A stretch of DNA of 64,000 bases, taken from an uncultured Bacteroidales bacterium (GTDB lineage: Bacteria; Bacteroidota; Bacteroidia; Bacteroidales; Bacteroidaceae). The notes under the pieces are model-generated. The model was not told where the DNA came from. It worked only from the letters and a program-made list of their open reading frames with translations, and made no database searches. Position 1 is the stretch's first letter. Each line of letters starts with the position of its first letter. Below are positions 45,448 through 54,693 of this stretch, one piece after another. The position numbers were made by a program, and so were the translations under genes. The stretch spans positions 1-64,000 of the forward strand of contig CACYHW010000012.1 in assembly GCA_902774335.1 (NCBI GenBank), given 5' to 3'.

Positions 45448-47234
45448 AATGCCAAAATCAAACCGGAATCAGACGACCTGTCAATAAACCAAGCCCTGTT
45501 TTCATCCACTTTTACACACTCCATACGCATTTCAGATCCCGTATTCGGGGATTGCCCGAACTGAAGTACATGACGCACCGTATATTCATGACCTACAACG
45601 GGAACACCTTTTGCTTCATACACCAAGAACAAGTGAGACTCCCCTCGCTGAATATCCGTTATCTGCATTGTACGTCTGTCCTGATAAACCCTTACCGAAT
45701 ACTGGATATCCGCTCCCGGCATACTGTATACCGCCGTATCCGGGCTGGAAAGGTCATACAAGCCCAACTCCTGAGCCCTTGTCAGGGGAATATCGCTCTC
45801 GGACTTGGTAAACGCACTGAACACGTCCTTATCGTACACCCTTATATATATATCCGATCCCGAACGTACCGGGAATCCAATAAGGTCACCCGTCGCACCT
45901 TCGGCCACATTGGTATTGAAATTCGGGCACGCCACCTGGATTACGGTCCCGTCCTGCTCACACAGAGCACCGCTGCCACCCTGATACCATTCCTTCAACG
46001 ACACGTTCCTGAACAGCATACGCCTGTATTCCCAATCGGCGATATTGTCGGCAAGCGCGTCAAAACGCCCCTCGGTAAGCGGAAGCACACCGTTCTTACC
46101 CACAGTGGCGTACTCGGTATAGAAAGACGATATATGATACTCATCGGCCGACGGTTTATCCATCAGTCCCAGGACAGGACCCGAAATGGTATTACCCACC
46201 TTCAGTTCTTCACTGTAATGCAACCATACATGTACAGCCTTGGAAGAGTCTTCAAGCACAGCACCAAGCACAACGGACGAAGTACTGTCCACAGCCGTCA
46301 CGGTAACCTTATTGAGATAGGCCGCAAAGAACCCGTCATCATCCTTGTCCGGTTCCACATCCTTAAGACCTGCCAGATCAATATAGGGAGTGGATTCCGG
46401 GAAGTCCGGAGCACCGCTTGAGGTCCATTGGGTAAGAGTGACACCGCTCATTGCAAGGATATTGTATTCCGGCGTTGACTCATTCATTTCTATCTCCATC
46501 CTCAGTATATTGCCGGGATATGTGTGGCAATAGCTGTCAAAGGTAAAGGCCATCTGTTTGCCCGAAGCCAGAGTCACATTGATTACGGGAGTCAGGTCCT
46601 GAGGCAGATATATAAAACAGAATATATTGTCATCGACGGGTGAACGCAACGGAGTTATCACCTGCTTTCCGCCGGTAGCAACCAGTGTTCCCGTAACAAA
46701 ATTCAGTCTTCCCACAGTCATTACCCCCTGAACGGTCACCTTGCTGATTCTGGAACCCGTACGGTTGTCAAACTGAACGGACATGGCCGTCATGGCATGG
46801 GTAAGAGCCATGTTCACTCCGGTCTGAGAGGGGGCGCCCGATGTCATGGCAGTCATGATATTACCCTTGAGCATCTTATCCGGGGTACTCTGGTCATTCG
46901 GGACAGTCACCGATACAAAATCCTGTCCCTTATAAGTTGCGTCATAGGGAGCGTATACAAAAAATCTTGACGCGCGCGACTGGTCATAGCCCCACCTTAT
47001 ATCATTGTCAGGGACCGCAAATCCGCGGTCGGTCACAGTCATGGAAACATTATCGGCATTGACAGGACTATCCACGAACAATCCCAGCCTGACATTGGGA
47101 TCCAGATCTGTCCTACCCCCTATTCCAAACACTTTTATGTTTGCAGGAGCACCGTATTTAGGCTTGTCGTCACTGCAGCCGCATAGCAGAATACCACACG
47201 TACATGCAGTTAAAAGCAGACACTTTATATTCAT
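45444..47234 (-). CDS. Fimbrillin-like lipoprotein with OB-fold-like C-terminal repeats
   Basis: About 596 residues from the ATG at 47234. The lipobox is LLCGC (Cys20). The N-terminal part (to about 265) is fimbrillin-like, with ALTHAMTAMSVQF in the position of the pilin HALS signature. It has no T-R maturation motif after the signal. The second part (about 290-590) looks like two or three beta domains of the DUF5689/OB type (AYLNKVTVTAVDSTSSVVLGAVLED; LIGFPVRSGSDIYIRVYD). It is coupled to the C10 protease gene downstream. A surface lipoprotein that works with that protease is likely; a pilus role is less likely. An imperfect -7 box (AATATTTGC on the minus strand) lies at about 47325-47333. 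Confidence 0.65.
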   Translation of the reverse strand: MNIKCLLLTACTCGILLCGCSDDKPKYGAPANIKVFGIGGRTDLDPNVRLGLFVDSPVNADNVSMTVTDRGFAVPDNDIRWGYDQSRASRFFVYAPYDATYKGQDFVSVTVPNDQSTPDKMLKGNIMTAMTSGAPSQTGVNMALTHAMTAMSVQFDNRTGSRISKVTVQGVMTVGRLNFVTGTLVATGGKQVITPLRSPVDDNIFCFIYLPQDLTPVINVTLASGKQMAFTFDSYCHTYPGNILRMEIEMNESTPEYNILAMSGVTLTQWTSSGAPDFPESTPYIDLAGLKDVEPDKDDDGFFAAYLNKVTVTAVDSTSSVVLGAVLEDSSKAVHVWLHYSEELKVGNTISGPVLGLMDKPSADEYHISSFYTEYATVGKNGVLPLTEGRFDALADNIADWEYRRMLFRNVSLKEWYQGGSGALCEQDGTVIQVACPNFNTNVAEGATGDLIGFPVRSGSDIYIRVYDKDVFSAFTKSESDIPLTRAQELGLYDLSSPDTAVYSMPGADIQYSVRVYQDRRTMQITDIQRGESHLFLVYEAKGVPVVGHEYTVRHVLQFGQSPNTGSEMRMECVKVDENRAWFIDRSSDSGLILAL

Positions 47235-47396
47235 AAACAAACGTAAATAACATGCGAATGTAACTTAAAAAAACGGTAAAAACAGAAAACGCCCATAACA
47301 ATAATTCCCTTGGCGCGTCTAGTTTGCAAATATTGGACAGAATACAAATTATTGTTAATCCTTGTTCAAAGCCATTGCGGTTTCAGAACAACGTTA

Positions 47397-47405
47397 TACT
47401 TTTGC
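47397..47405 (+). promoter_or_regulatory. -7 box of the export operon
   Basis: TACTTTTGC, an exact TAnnTTTGC match, 54 bases before the ATG at 47460. An ATTG at about 47374-47377 lies near the expected -33 position. It drives the MacB-like/TolC-like operon. Confidence 0.6.
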
Positions 47406-47459
47406 GGTGTACTATTAAACTAAGACACTAAACTAAACGACAGATTTAATAAATTCAAT

Positions 47460-48182
47460 ATGCTGATAGAGCTTAAAGACATCAACAAAACTTATGACAA
47501 CGGACAGCCGCTGCATGTTCTCAAGGGCATCAACCTTGGAATAGAGCGCGGAGAATTTGTGTCAATTATGGGAGCATCGGGGTCAGGCAAGTCCACCCTG
47601 CTCAACATACTTGGTATCCTTGACAATTATGACACAGGTCTGTACCATTTGAACGGCAAACTCATTAAAGACCTGACCGAGCGTCAGGCTGCCGATTACC
47701 GCAACCGTATGATTGGCTTTATCTTCCAGTCATTCAATCTCATCTCCTTCAAGACCGCCGTTGAGAACGTGGAATTACCCCTTTTCTATCAGGGCATAGG
47801 CCGCAAGCAGCGCCATCAGATGGCTATGGAATATCTGGAGCGCCTTGGCCTGAAAGAGTGGGCAAACCACTATCCCAACGAGATGTCGGGCGGACAGAAG
47901 CAGCGCGTGGCAATTGCCCGTGCCCTTATCACCAAGCCCGAGATCATTCTGGCCGATGAGCCCACCGGTGCTCTTGATTCCAAGACATCGGTCGAGGTTA
48001 TGGAACTTCTGAGCCGCCTCAACCGCGAGGAGGGCATAACAATCGTAGTGGTCACCCACGAGAGCGGCGTAGCCAACTGCACCAACCGCATTATCCACAT
48101 CAAGGACGGTATCATCGGCCAGATAGAGGATAATCTGGAGCATAACGCATCGGCGTTCGGTACGACAACAATCATGAAATAA
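47460..48182 (+). CDS. ABC transporter ATPase of MacB/LolD type
   Basis: A 240-residue ATPase with Walker A GASGSGKST, Q-loop FIFQSFNLI, signature MSGGQKQRVAIARAL, Walker B IILADEPTGALDS and H-loop VVTHE. It matches the group that powers MacB/FtsX-type permeases in moving substrates from the periplasm outwards rather than across the inner membrane. The gene opens a five-gene operon with two permeases, a membrane fusion protein and a TolC-type channel. The next gene starts 9 bases after its stop. Confidence 0.92.
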   Translation: MLIELKDINKTYDNGQPLHVLKGINLGIERGEFVSIMGASGSGKSTLLNILGILDNYDTGLYHLNGKLIKDLTERQAADYRNRMIGFIFQSFNLISFKTAVENVELPLFYQGIGRKQRHQMAMEYLERLGLKEWANHYPNEMSGGQKQRVAIARALITKPEIILADEPTGALDSKTSVEVMELLSRLNREEGITIVVVTHESGVANCTNRIIHIKDGIIGQIEDNLEHNASAFGTTTIMK

Positions 48183-48191
48183 GATACTGCA

Positions 48192-49460
48192 ATGCACGAC
48201 CTTATAACCGAAATATGGGAGAGCGTCAAGCGCAACAAGCTGCGCACCAGCCTGACCGGTTTCTCCGTAGCATGGGGTATATTCATGATCATCGTGCTGC
48301 TGGGTGCCGGCAACGGCCTCATGAACTCCTTCAACCAGGACAGTGAGGGTTTTGCCACCAACACCATGAGCATCTATCCCAGCATCACTTCAAAGCCCTA
48401 CCAGGGATACAAGAAGGGACGCCAAATGAAACTGACCGAGCAGGATCTGGAGATGCTGTCACGCCAGTTCCCCGACATCATAGACCAGATCACCACATCG
48501 GTATCACGCGGCGGATTCTCCCTGAGCTACAAGAAAAAGAGCGTGACCGACATGAACCTGAACGGAACATTCCCCGGTCATGCCACAATGAATCACATCC
48601 AGATGAAAGCCGGACGCTTTATCAACAATCTGGACATAGCCAACAAGCGCAAGGTGATTGTAATTACACATCTTACCGCCAAGAACTTCCTGGAGGGAGG
48701 CACCAACTACAGCTCGCTGCTGGGAAAGAAAATCAAGGTGGGTAACCTGATATTCACGATTGTTGGCGTACGCCACTCCGAGGAGAATATGAACGACCGC
48801 GACCTGTTCATCCCCTATACAACGGCCAAGACCATATTCGGAATGAACAGCGACCTGGACGAGATATCATTCACATTCCACGGATTGGATTCCGAGCAGG
48901 CCAACGAGGATTTTGAAAAACGTATCAAGCAGATCCTGAACAGCCGCCACAGTGCCGCTCCCGATGACGAGAGCTCCTACTGGATCCTCAACAAGTTCAC
49001 ACAGAACATGCAGATGGAGAACGGCCGTAAGGTGCTTAACACCGGACTTTGGATTGTAGGTCTCTTTACCCTGCTGGGCGGAGTGGTCGGCGTGAGCAAC
49101 ATCATGCTCATCACCGTCAAGGAGCGCACCCACGAGTTCGGCATCCGCAAAGCCATCGGAGCCAAGCCCTGGAACATCACCAAGCTGATAATAAGCGAGA
49201 GCGTGGCTATCACGGCGCTGTTCGGATACATAGGAATGGTATTGGGTATGATTGCCTGCCTCATAATGGACCGCACCATCGGACAGGAGACGATGGATGT
49301 GTTCGGACAGAGCATACGTCTGCTCATCAACCCCACGGTGGGACTGAACGAGGCTATCAAATCAACTGTACTCCTTGTTGTTGCCGGCACTGTTGCGGGA
49401 TTGTTCCCTGCAGTTAAGGCGGCTCGGGTTAGACCTATTGAGGCTCTGAGGGATAATTGA
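48192..49460 (+). CDS. MacB/FtsX-type ABC permease (1)
   Basis: A 422-residue protein. One transmembrane segment lies at about residues 18-42 (RTSLTGFSVAWGIFMIIVLLG). A large periplasmic MacB-type domain follows to about 280, and three more membrane segments make up the FtsX domain (VGVSNIMLITVKERTHEFGIRKAIGA, the conserved coupling region). It works with the ATPase upstream and the second permease downstream, probably as a heterodimer. The stop TGA overlaps the first of four GARAATT heptamers that lead into the next gene. Confidence 0.9.
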   Translation: MHDLITEIWESVKRNKLRTSLTGFSVAWGIFMIIVLLGAGNGLMNSFNQDSEGFATNTMSIYPSITSKPYQGYKKGRQMKLTEQDLEMLSRQFPDIIDQITTSVSRGGFSLSYKKKSVTDMNLNGTFPGHATMNHIQMKAGRFINNLDIANKRKVIVITHLTAKNFLEGGTNYSSLLGKKIKVGNLIFTIVGVRHSEENMNDRDLFIPYTTAKTIFGMNSDLDEISFTFHGLDSEQANEDFEKRIKQILNSRHSAAPDDESSYWILNKFTQNMQMENGRKVLNTGLWIVGLFTLLGGVVGVSNIMLITVKERTHEFGIRKAIGAKPWNITKLIISESVAITALFGYIGMVLGMIACLIMDRTIGQETMDVFGQSIRLLINPTVGLNEAIKSTVLLVVAGTVAGLFPAVKAARVRPIEALRDN

Positions 49461-49486
49461 GAATTGAAAATTGAAAATTGAGAATT
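49459..49486. repeat. Four tandem GARAATT heptamers between two permease genes
   Basis: GAGAATT, GAAAATT, GAAAATT and GAGAATT run from the stop codon of the first permease to the base before the ATG (49487) of the second. The same heptamer occurs three times at 36841-36861. Confidence 0.8.
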
Positions 49487-50719
49487 ATGAGATTCGATAT
49501 AGATTCATTCAGAGAGACGGCCGATTCGCTTATCAGGAACAAGCGCCGTACCATACTGACCGGATTCGGAGTATTCTGGGGCCTCTTTATGCTGCTCTTC
49601 ATGATTGGCGGCGGAAAAGGCATCAAGGGCATACTCGAGGAGAACTTCGGCGGCTTTGCCACCAACACCATAGTCCTTATTTCGGCCAACACCTCCAAGC
49701 CCTACAAGGGACTTCCCGAGGGACGTTACTGGAACCTTGACAGGACCGACATTGAACGTCTGCGCGCCATGATGCCCGAGCTGGACGTAATATCACCCAT
49801 GATCAGCGGATGGGGCAACACCGTAGAGTACGGCGAGAACTCATGCTCAGGATCAATCAAGGGCGTAAGCGCCGACTACTGCAGGATTGAGAATCCCAGA
49901 ATCCGCTACGGACGCTATCTTAACGAGACCGATATCCGCATGGAGCGCAAGGTCTGCGTGATAGGCAAGCGGATATACAAGGAGCTCTTCCCCGAGGGAG
50001 GCGACCCCTGCGGCAAGTTCATCAAATCGGGCGACATGTACCTGCGCATTGTAGGCGTGGACGTCAGTTCCAGCAACGTGAGCATCAACAGCAGCCCCAG
50101 CCAGTCAATCATGATACCCGAGACTCTGGCAGCCAGATTCTACAACCGCGGCAATGACGTGGACATTATCTGCCTGACAGCCAAGGGCGGCATCCACACC
50201 AGCATCCTGGAGTCGCGCATACGCTCCATCATCGCCCGTAACCACACATTCGACCCCGAAGACCACGAGGCAATGATGATGCTTAACACCGAGGAGATAT
50301 TCATGATTGTGGACAATCTTTTCCGCGGCCTCAACTTCCTGATCTGGCTTGTAGGCTTAGGCACTCTCCTGGCCGGATGCATAGGAGTAAGCAACATCAT
50401 GATGGTAACCGTCAAGGAGCGTACCACCGAGATAGGAATTCGCCGTGCCATCGGCGCCATGCCGGGCGAGATACTCTCACAGATAATTGCCGAGAGCGTA
50501 GCCCTGACACTGGCATCCGGAAGCGCCGGAATAGTCTTTGCGGTAATGCTTCTTAATATATTCGAGAAGGCTACCGGAGGCGGTGCCTCATTCCAGATAT
50601 CATTCAACACAGCCGTTCTTGCAGCAACACTGCTGGCTGTCCTGGGAGCTCTGGCCGGACTGGCCCCCGCTCTCCGCGCCATGGCCGTAAAACCGGTGGA
50701 CGCAATGCGTGACGAATAA
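49487..50719 (+). CDS. MacB/FtsX-type ABC permease (2)
   Basis: A 410-residue paralogue of the preceding permease with the same build: a membrane segment at about 22-45 (TILTGFGVFWGLFMLLFMIGG), a periplasmic domain, then the FtsX domain with GVSNIMMVTVKERTTEIGIRRAIGA and two further segments. The ATG at 49487 follows directly on the heptamer repeat; a TTG at 49478 would lie inside the repeat. Two different permeases for one ATPase suggest a heterodimeric exporter. Confidence 0.9.
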   Translation: MRFDIDSFRETADSLIRNKRRTILTGFGVFWGLFMLLFMIGGGKGIKGILEENFGGFATNTIVLISANTSKPYKGLPEGRYWNLDRTDIERLRAMMPELDVISPMISGWGNTVEYGENSCSGSIKGVSADYCRIENPRIRYGRYLNETDIRMERKVCVIGKRIYKELFPEGGDPCGKFIKSGDMYLRIVGVDVSSSNVSINSSPSQSIMIPETLAARFYNRGNDVDIICLTAKGGIHTSILESRIRSIIARNHTFDPEDHEAMMMLNTEEIFMIVDNLFRGLNFLIWLVGLGTLLAGCIGVSNIMMVTVKERTTEIGIRRAIGAMPGEILSQIIAESVALTLASGSAGIVFAVMLLNIFEKATGGGASFQISFNTAVLAATLLAVLGALAGLAPALRAMAVKPVDAMRDE

Positions 50720-50761
50720 AAACAATAATTGAAACAATTGAAACAAATAAAAAATACAGAT

Positions 50762-51871
50762 ATGAAAAAGGTAATCAAGTACATCGTATTGGCACTCGTA
50801 ATAGTAGTGTTCTTTGGAACGTTCGTATTCCTTCACAACAATTCCAAGCCTCAGGAGATACGTTATCAGGAGTTCACAGCAGCTCAGAACGACATCACAC
50901 GCAGCACCGTGCTTACAGGTAAGATTGTTCCCCGCAACGAGGTCAACATCAAGCCCCAGATCAACGGAATCATAGCCGAGCTCTTCAAGGAGGCAGGCCA
51001 GATGGTACAGAAAGGCGAGGTCATTGCAAGACTCACCGTCATCCCCGATATGAACTCACTCTCGGCAGCCCAGAGCCGCGTACGCCTGTCCGAGATCAAC
51101 CTCAAGCAGGCACAGACCAACTTTGACCGTGAAAAGGCCCTGTTCCAGAAGAACCTGATCAGTGCCGAGGAGTACGAGAAGACCGAGCAGGCCCTGAACC
51201 AGGCCAAGGAGGAGTATGCAGCATCACAGGAGTCACTCGAGGTAATCCGTGACGGTGTATCATCCAAGAACGCCACCTCAAGCTCCACACTGATCCGCTC
51301 CACCATTACCGGTCTTATCCTGGACATCCCCGTCAAGGTGGGTAACTCGGTCATCCAGGCCAACACCATGAACGACGGTACCACAGTCGCTACCGTAGCC
51401 AACATGAACGACCTGATATTCGAGGGTCAGATCGATGAGACCGAGGTTGGTTCACTCTACGAGGGCATGCCCCTGACAATCACCATCGGCGCCCTGCGTG
51501 ACTACACATTCGACGCCAACCTGGAGTACATCTCACCCAAGGCTGTCGAGAACAACGGAGCCAACCAGTTCAAGGTTAAGGCCGCCGTCAAGGTTGACAC
51601 CGAGCACACCATCCGTTCAGGCTACAGCGCCAACGCCCTAATCGAGCTGGACAAGATCAACGGAGTGCTGAGCGTTCCCGAGAGCGCGCTCGAGTTCGTC
51701 AAGGATGATCCCTATGTATACATCAAGGGTGAGGACGGCTCATTCAAGCAGACCAAGGTTACAACCGGATTGAGCGACGGTGTGAACATCGAGATCAAGA
51801 GCGGCCTCAACGAAGGCGATGTGGTTCGCGGACCGCGTGTCATCGAGGAGGATTCAATCCAGAACAATTAA
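50762..51871 (+). CDS. HlyD/MacA-type membrane fusion protein
   Basis: A 369-residue periplasmic adaptor with an N-terminal membrane anchor (about residues 5-24). It has a lipoyl/barrel-sandwich half (IKPQINGIIAELFKEAGQMVQKGEVIARL), a coiled-coil hairpin of about 100 residues (AAQSRVRLSEINLKQAQTNF...), a second lipoyl half (TGLILDIPVKVGNSVIQ) and beta-barrel domains. It links the MacB-like permeases to the TolC-like channel. The ATG at 50762 was preferred over the frame start at 50729 because it gives a clean anchor (MKKVIKYIVLALV). Confidence 0.92.
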   Translation: MKKVIKYIVLALVIVVFFGTFVFLHNNSKPQEIRYQEFTAAQNDITRSTVLTGKIVPRNEVNIKPQINGIIAELFKEAGQMVQKGEVIARLTVIPDMNSLSAAQSRVRLSEINLKQAQTNFDREKALFQKNLISAEEYEKTEQALNQAKEEYAASQESLEVIRDGVSSKNATSSSTLIRSTITGLILDIPVKVGNSVIQANTMNDGTTVATVANMNDLIFEGQIDETEVGSLYEGMPLTITIGALRDYTFDANLEYISPKAVENNGANQFKVKAAVKVDTEHTIRSGYSANALIELDKINGVLSVPESALEFVKDDPYVYIKGEDGSFKQTKVTTGLSDGVNIEIKSGLNEGDVVRGPRVIEEDSIQNN

Positions 51872-51907
51872 TCAGACCAAACGTCATCAACTCTAAATAC
51901 AGCAGTT

Positions 51908-53224
51908 ATGAAAGCAACAGCAATAGCAGTATCAATGCTTCTGGCAGCCGCCACGGCAAACGCCGCACAGGGCTGGACGCTTGACCAATGCATTGAGTAC
52001 GCAATAGAGAACAACATACAGGTGCGTCAGTCCGACCTGAACGCCCAGAACAATGACGTAGAGCTCAACAAGGCTGTCAGCAACCGTCTGCCGGGCGTAT
52101 CGGCCTCCGCATCACAGGGATGGTCATTCGGCCGCAGTATCACTGCCGACAACACCTACGCCAACACCAACACCGCCAGCACATCGTTCTCCATCGGAGC
52201 CGATATGACCCTGTTTGCAGGCGGTCGCATTAACGGTAACATCAAGATGGCCGAGCTCAGTCTGGAGGCTGCCAAGAGTGACCTGGAGCGCATCAAGGAC
52301 GATATCCGCGTACAGGTGGCACAGGCCTTCATTCAGATTGTCTACAACCGCAGCATACTGGATGTGGCACGTAACCAGGTTACCATCGACTCCATGCAGG
52401 TGGAGCGTCTGACCGCCCTGGCAGCCATAGGCAAGGCCAGCAGCGCCGAGGTAGCATCACAGAACGCCACACTGGCACAGAGCCGCCTTTCGGTTACCCA
52501 GGCACAGAACAACCTGAGCCTGTCAATACTCACGCTCACCCAGTTGCTGGAGCTCCCCTCGCCCGACGGGTTTGATATTGTACAGCCTGAGACCGATAAT
52601 CTTGAGCTGAGCATCCCCGACAGCCCCGAAGCCATCTACGCACAGGCACTGGACATCAAGCCTGCAGTTAAGAGCGAAGAGATTCGTCTGGAACAGGCCG
52701 GCAAGAACATCCAGGTTGCCAGGAGCGGCTATCTGCCGTCACTCACACTGAGTGCAGGCGCAGGAACCAACTACTACTCAAGTTCAAACTTAAAGTCCGA
52801 CGCCTTTGGAACCCAGATCAAGAACAACTTCGGTCCCCACATCGGTCTGAACCTGAACATCCCCATATTCTCACGCAACTCCAACCGCAACAACGTGCGT
52901 TCGGCCAAACTGGGCCAGATGAACCAGCAGATGCAGTTGGATAACGTAAAGAAGACCTTGTACAAGGAGATACAGCAGGCATACTACAATGCCGTTGCAT
53001 CCAAGAGCCGCTACGAAAGCAGCGAGATTGTACAGACCAGCGCACAGGAGTCGTTCGACCTGGTGCAGGCCAAGTACGAAGGCGGAAAAGCCAGCATAAC
53101 GGAGTTCAACGAGTCCAAGAACCGTCTGGTATCAGCCCAGGCCGATCTGCTCAAGTACCGTTACGAGTACCTGTTCAACACAGCTCTGCTGGAGTTCTAC
53201 CGCAACAGCTCATTCGAGCTTTAA
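51908..53224 (+). CDS. TolC-family outer-membrane channel
   Basis: A 438-residue protein with signal peptide MKATAIAVSMLLAAATANAAQ. Two OEP repeats have long alpha-helical stretches. Typical TolC-family pieces are WTLDQCIEYAIENNIQVRQSDL, LFAGGRINGNIKMAELSLEAAKSD, and in the second repeat LNLNIPIFSRNSNRNNVRSAKL. It forms the exit duct of the export system encoded upstream. The substrate could be a peptide, antibiotic or lipid; nothing in the sequence decides. It is followed by an intrinsic terminator at 53278. Confidence 0.93.
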   Translation: MKATAIAVSMLLAAATANAAQGWTLDQCIEYAIENNIQVRQSDLNAQNNDVELNKAVSNRLPGVSASASQGWSFGRSITADNTYANTNTASTSFSIGADMTLFAGGRINGNIKMAELSLEAAKSDLERIKDDIRVQVAQAFIQIVYNRSILDVARNQVTIDSMQVERLTALAAIGKASSAEVASQNATLAQSRLSVTQAQNNLSLSILTLTQLLELPSPDGFDIVQPETDNLELSIPDSPEAIYAQALDIKPAVKSEEIRLEQAGKNIQVARSGYLPSLTLSAGAGTNYYSSSNLKSDAFGTQIKNNFGPHIGLNLNIPIFSRNSNRNNVRSAKLGQMNQQMQLDNVKKTLYKEIQQAYYNAVASKSRYESSEIVQTSAQESFDLVQAKYEGGKASITEFNESKNRLVSAQADLLKYRYEYLFNTALLEFYRNSSFEL

Positions 53225-53277
53225 CCCCGATCCCAAATTAATTTGAGATAATAAGACAATAGTTTAGTAATTCATGG

Positions 53278-53315
53278 GACGGTGCTGCCTGCTGGAAGGT
53301 CGCACCGTCTGTTTT
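53278..53315 (+). terminator. Intrinsic terminator of the export operon
   Basis: Stem GACGGTGC (53278-53285) and GCACCGTC (53302-53309) followed by TGTTTT. It lies 54 bases after the TolC stop and just before the palindrome at 53316. Confidence 0.7.
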
Positions 53316-53344
53316 GTGCAATTGGGGTCAGGCCCCAATTGCAC
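53316..53344. repeat. GGGGTCAGGCCCC palindrome (REP-like), copy 1
   Basis: Perfect 12-bp arms GTGCAATTGGGG and CCCCAATTGCAC around the 5-nt loop TCAGG. It lies between the ends of two converging genes (stops at 53224 and 53347) and may help end transcription from both sides. Relatives are at 62083-62109 and 63865-63951. Confidence 0.8.
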
Positions 53345-53346
53345 GT

Positions 53347-54693
53347 TTAGAAATATCTGTAAAAAAGAGCGATGCTCTCCATTCCGCCAAAGAACTGCCT
53401 GAGCAGATAGCTCTCGTTGGGGCTGTGGATGGTGTCGCGCTCCAGTCCGAATCCCATAAGCAGCGGATCCAGTCCCAGCTCTTTCTGGAATTCGGCAAGG
53501 ATGGGTATGCTGCCGCCGCCACGGCTGGGCACAGGCTCAATGCCATACACCTCACCTATGGCCCTTGATGCGGCCTTATATGCATGGGACGATATGGGTA
53601 TCAGGAATCCGTCACCGCTCTCGTAGGGTATCACCTCCACCTTAACGTAAGCAGGTGCAATGCGCTTGAAATGCTCCATGAACAGTTTGGATATCTCGGC
53701 ACTGGTCTGTCGTGGAACCAGACGCATGGAGATCTTGGCATGGGCCTCGCTGGGAAGTACCGTCTTGGCACCCTGCCCCGTATATCCGCCCCATATGCCG
53801 CACACATCCAGCGACGGACGTATGCCTATACGCTCCATGGTGGTGTAGCCCTTCTCGCCCTTGACCTCGTCAATGTCCAGGAACTCCTTGAACTCCTTCA
53901 TGTCAAACGGGGCACGTGCCAGCATCTTGCGCTCATCGGAGGTAAGTTCAACCACCTTGTCGTAGAATCCGGGCACTGTTATGCGGCCGTCCTTGTCTAT
54001 GAGTGACGATATCAGGTCGCACAGCACGTTGATGGGGTTGGCCACCGCACCGCCGTAATGACCGGAGTGCAGGTCCTTGTTGGGTCCGGTCACCTTGACC
54101 TCCAGATATGCAAGCCCGCGCATTCCGCAGTTGATTGAAGGCACCTTGTCCGATATCATAGTGGTGTCCGATACCAGGCAGATATCGGCCGCAAGCAACT
54201 CCCTGTTAGCCTTGATGAATGCCGGCAGCGAGGCGCTTCCGGTCTCTTCCTCACCCTCGAATATGAACTTGACGTTATGTTTCAGCTGACCTGTTCGCAC
54301 CAGATACTCGAACGCCTTGATGTGCATGAACAACTGTCCCTTGTCATCGTTGGCGCCGCGGCACCAGATGGCATCGTCGTGTATCACAGGCTCAAAGGGA
54401 TCGGTACGCCACTTTTCGAGCGGTTCGGGCGGCTGCACGTCATAGTGACCGTACACCAGCACCGTCTTGTATGCCGGATCCACAATCTTGCGTCCGAACA
54501 CAACCGGATTACCCGCAGTGGGCATAACCTCAGCCATATCGGCACCAGCTTCAAGCAACAGTTCCCTAAGCCTATCGGCGCACCGCACCATATCCGGCTT
54601 GTTCTCCTGCTTGGCACTGATGGAGGGGATTCTCAGTATCGAGAAGAGTTCCTCAAAGAACCTGTCTCTGTTCTGTTCTATGTATTGTTTCAT
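53347..54693 (-). CDS. M20-family metallopeptidase (dipeptidase-like)
   Basis: A 448-residue enzyme with the M20 zinc-site order: VYGHYDVQPPEP (first His and Asp), GANDDKGQ (bridging Asp), FEGEEETGS (catalytic Glu pair), VSDTT (Asp) and IHSPNE (late His). A dimerisation domain with LHSGHYGGAVANP is inserted in the middle. There is no signal peptide, so it is cytoplasmic. Family members split dipeptides or acylated amino acids; the layout is closest to the CNDP/PepV-like dipeptidases with an intact dimer lid. It is coupled to the upstream gene by a 4-base overlap. Confidence 0.9.
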   Translation of the reverse strand: MKQYIEQNRDRFFEELFSILRIPSISAKQENKPDMVRCADRLRELLLEAGADMAEVMPTAGNPVVFGRKIVDPAYKTVLVYGHYDVQPPEPLEKWRTDPFEPVIHDDAIWCRGANDDKGQLFMHIKAFEYLVRTGQLKHNVKFIFEGEEETGSASLPAFIKANRELLAADICLVSDTTMISDKVPSINCGMRGLAYLEVKVTGPNKDLHSGHYGGAVANPINVLCDLISSLIDKDGRITVPGFYDKVVELTSDERKMLARAPFDMKEFKEFLDIDEVKGEKGYTTMERIGIRPSLDVCGIWGGYTGQGAKTVLPSEAHAKISMRLVPRQTSAEISKLFMEHFKRIAPAYVKVEVIPYESGDGFLIPISSHAYKAASRAIGEVYGIEPVPSRGGGSIPILAEFQKELGLDPLLMGFGLERDTIHSPNESYLLRQFFGGMESIALFYRYF

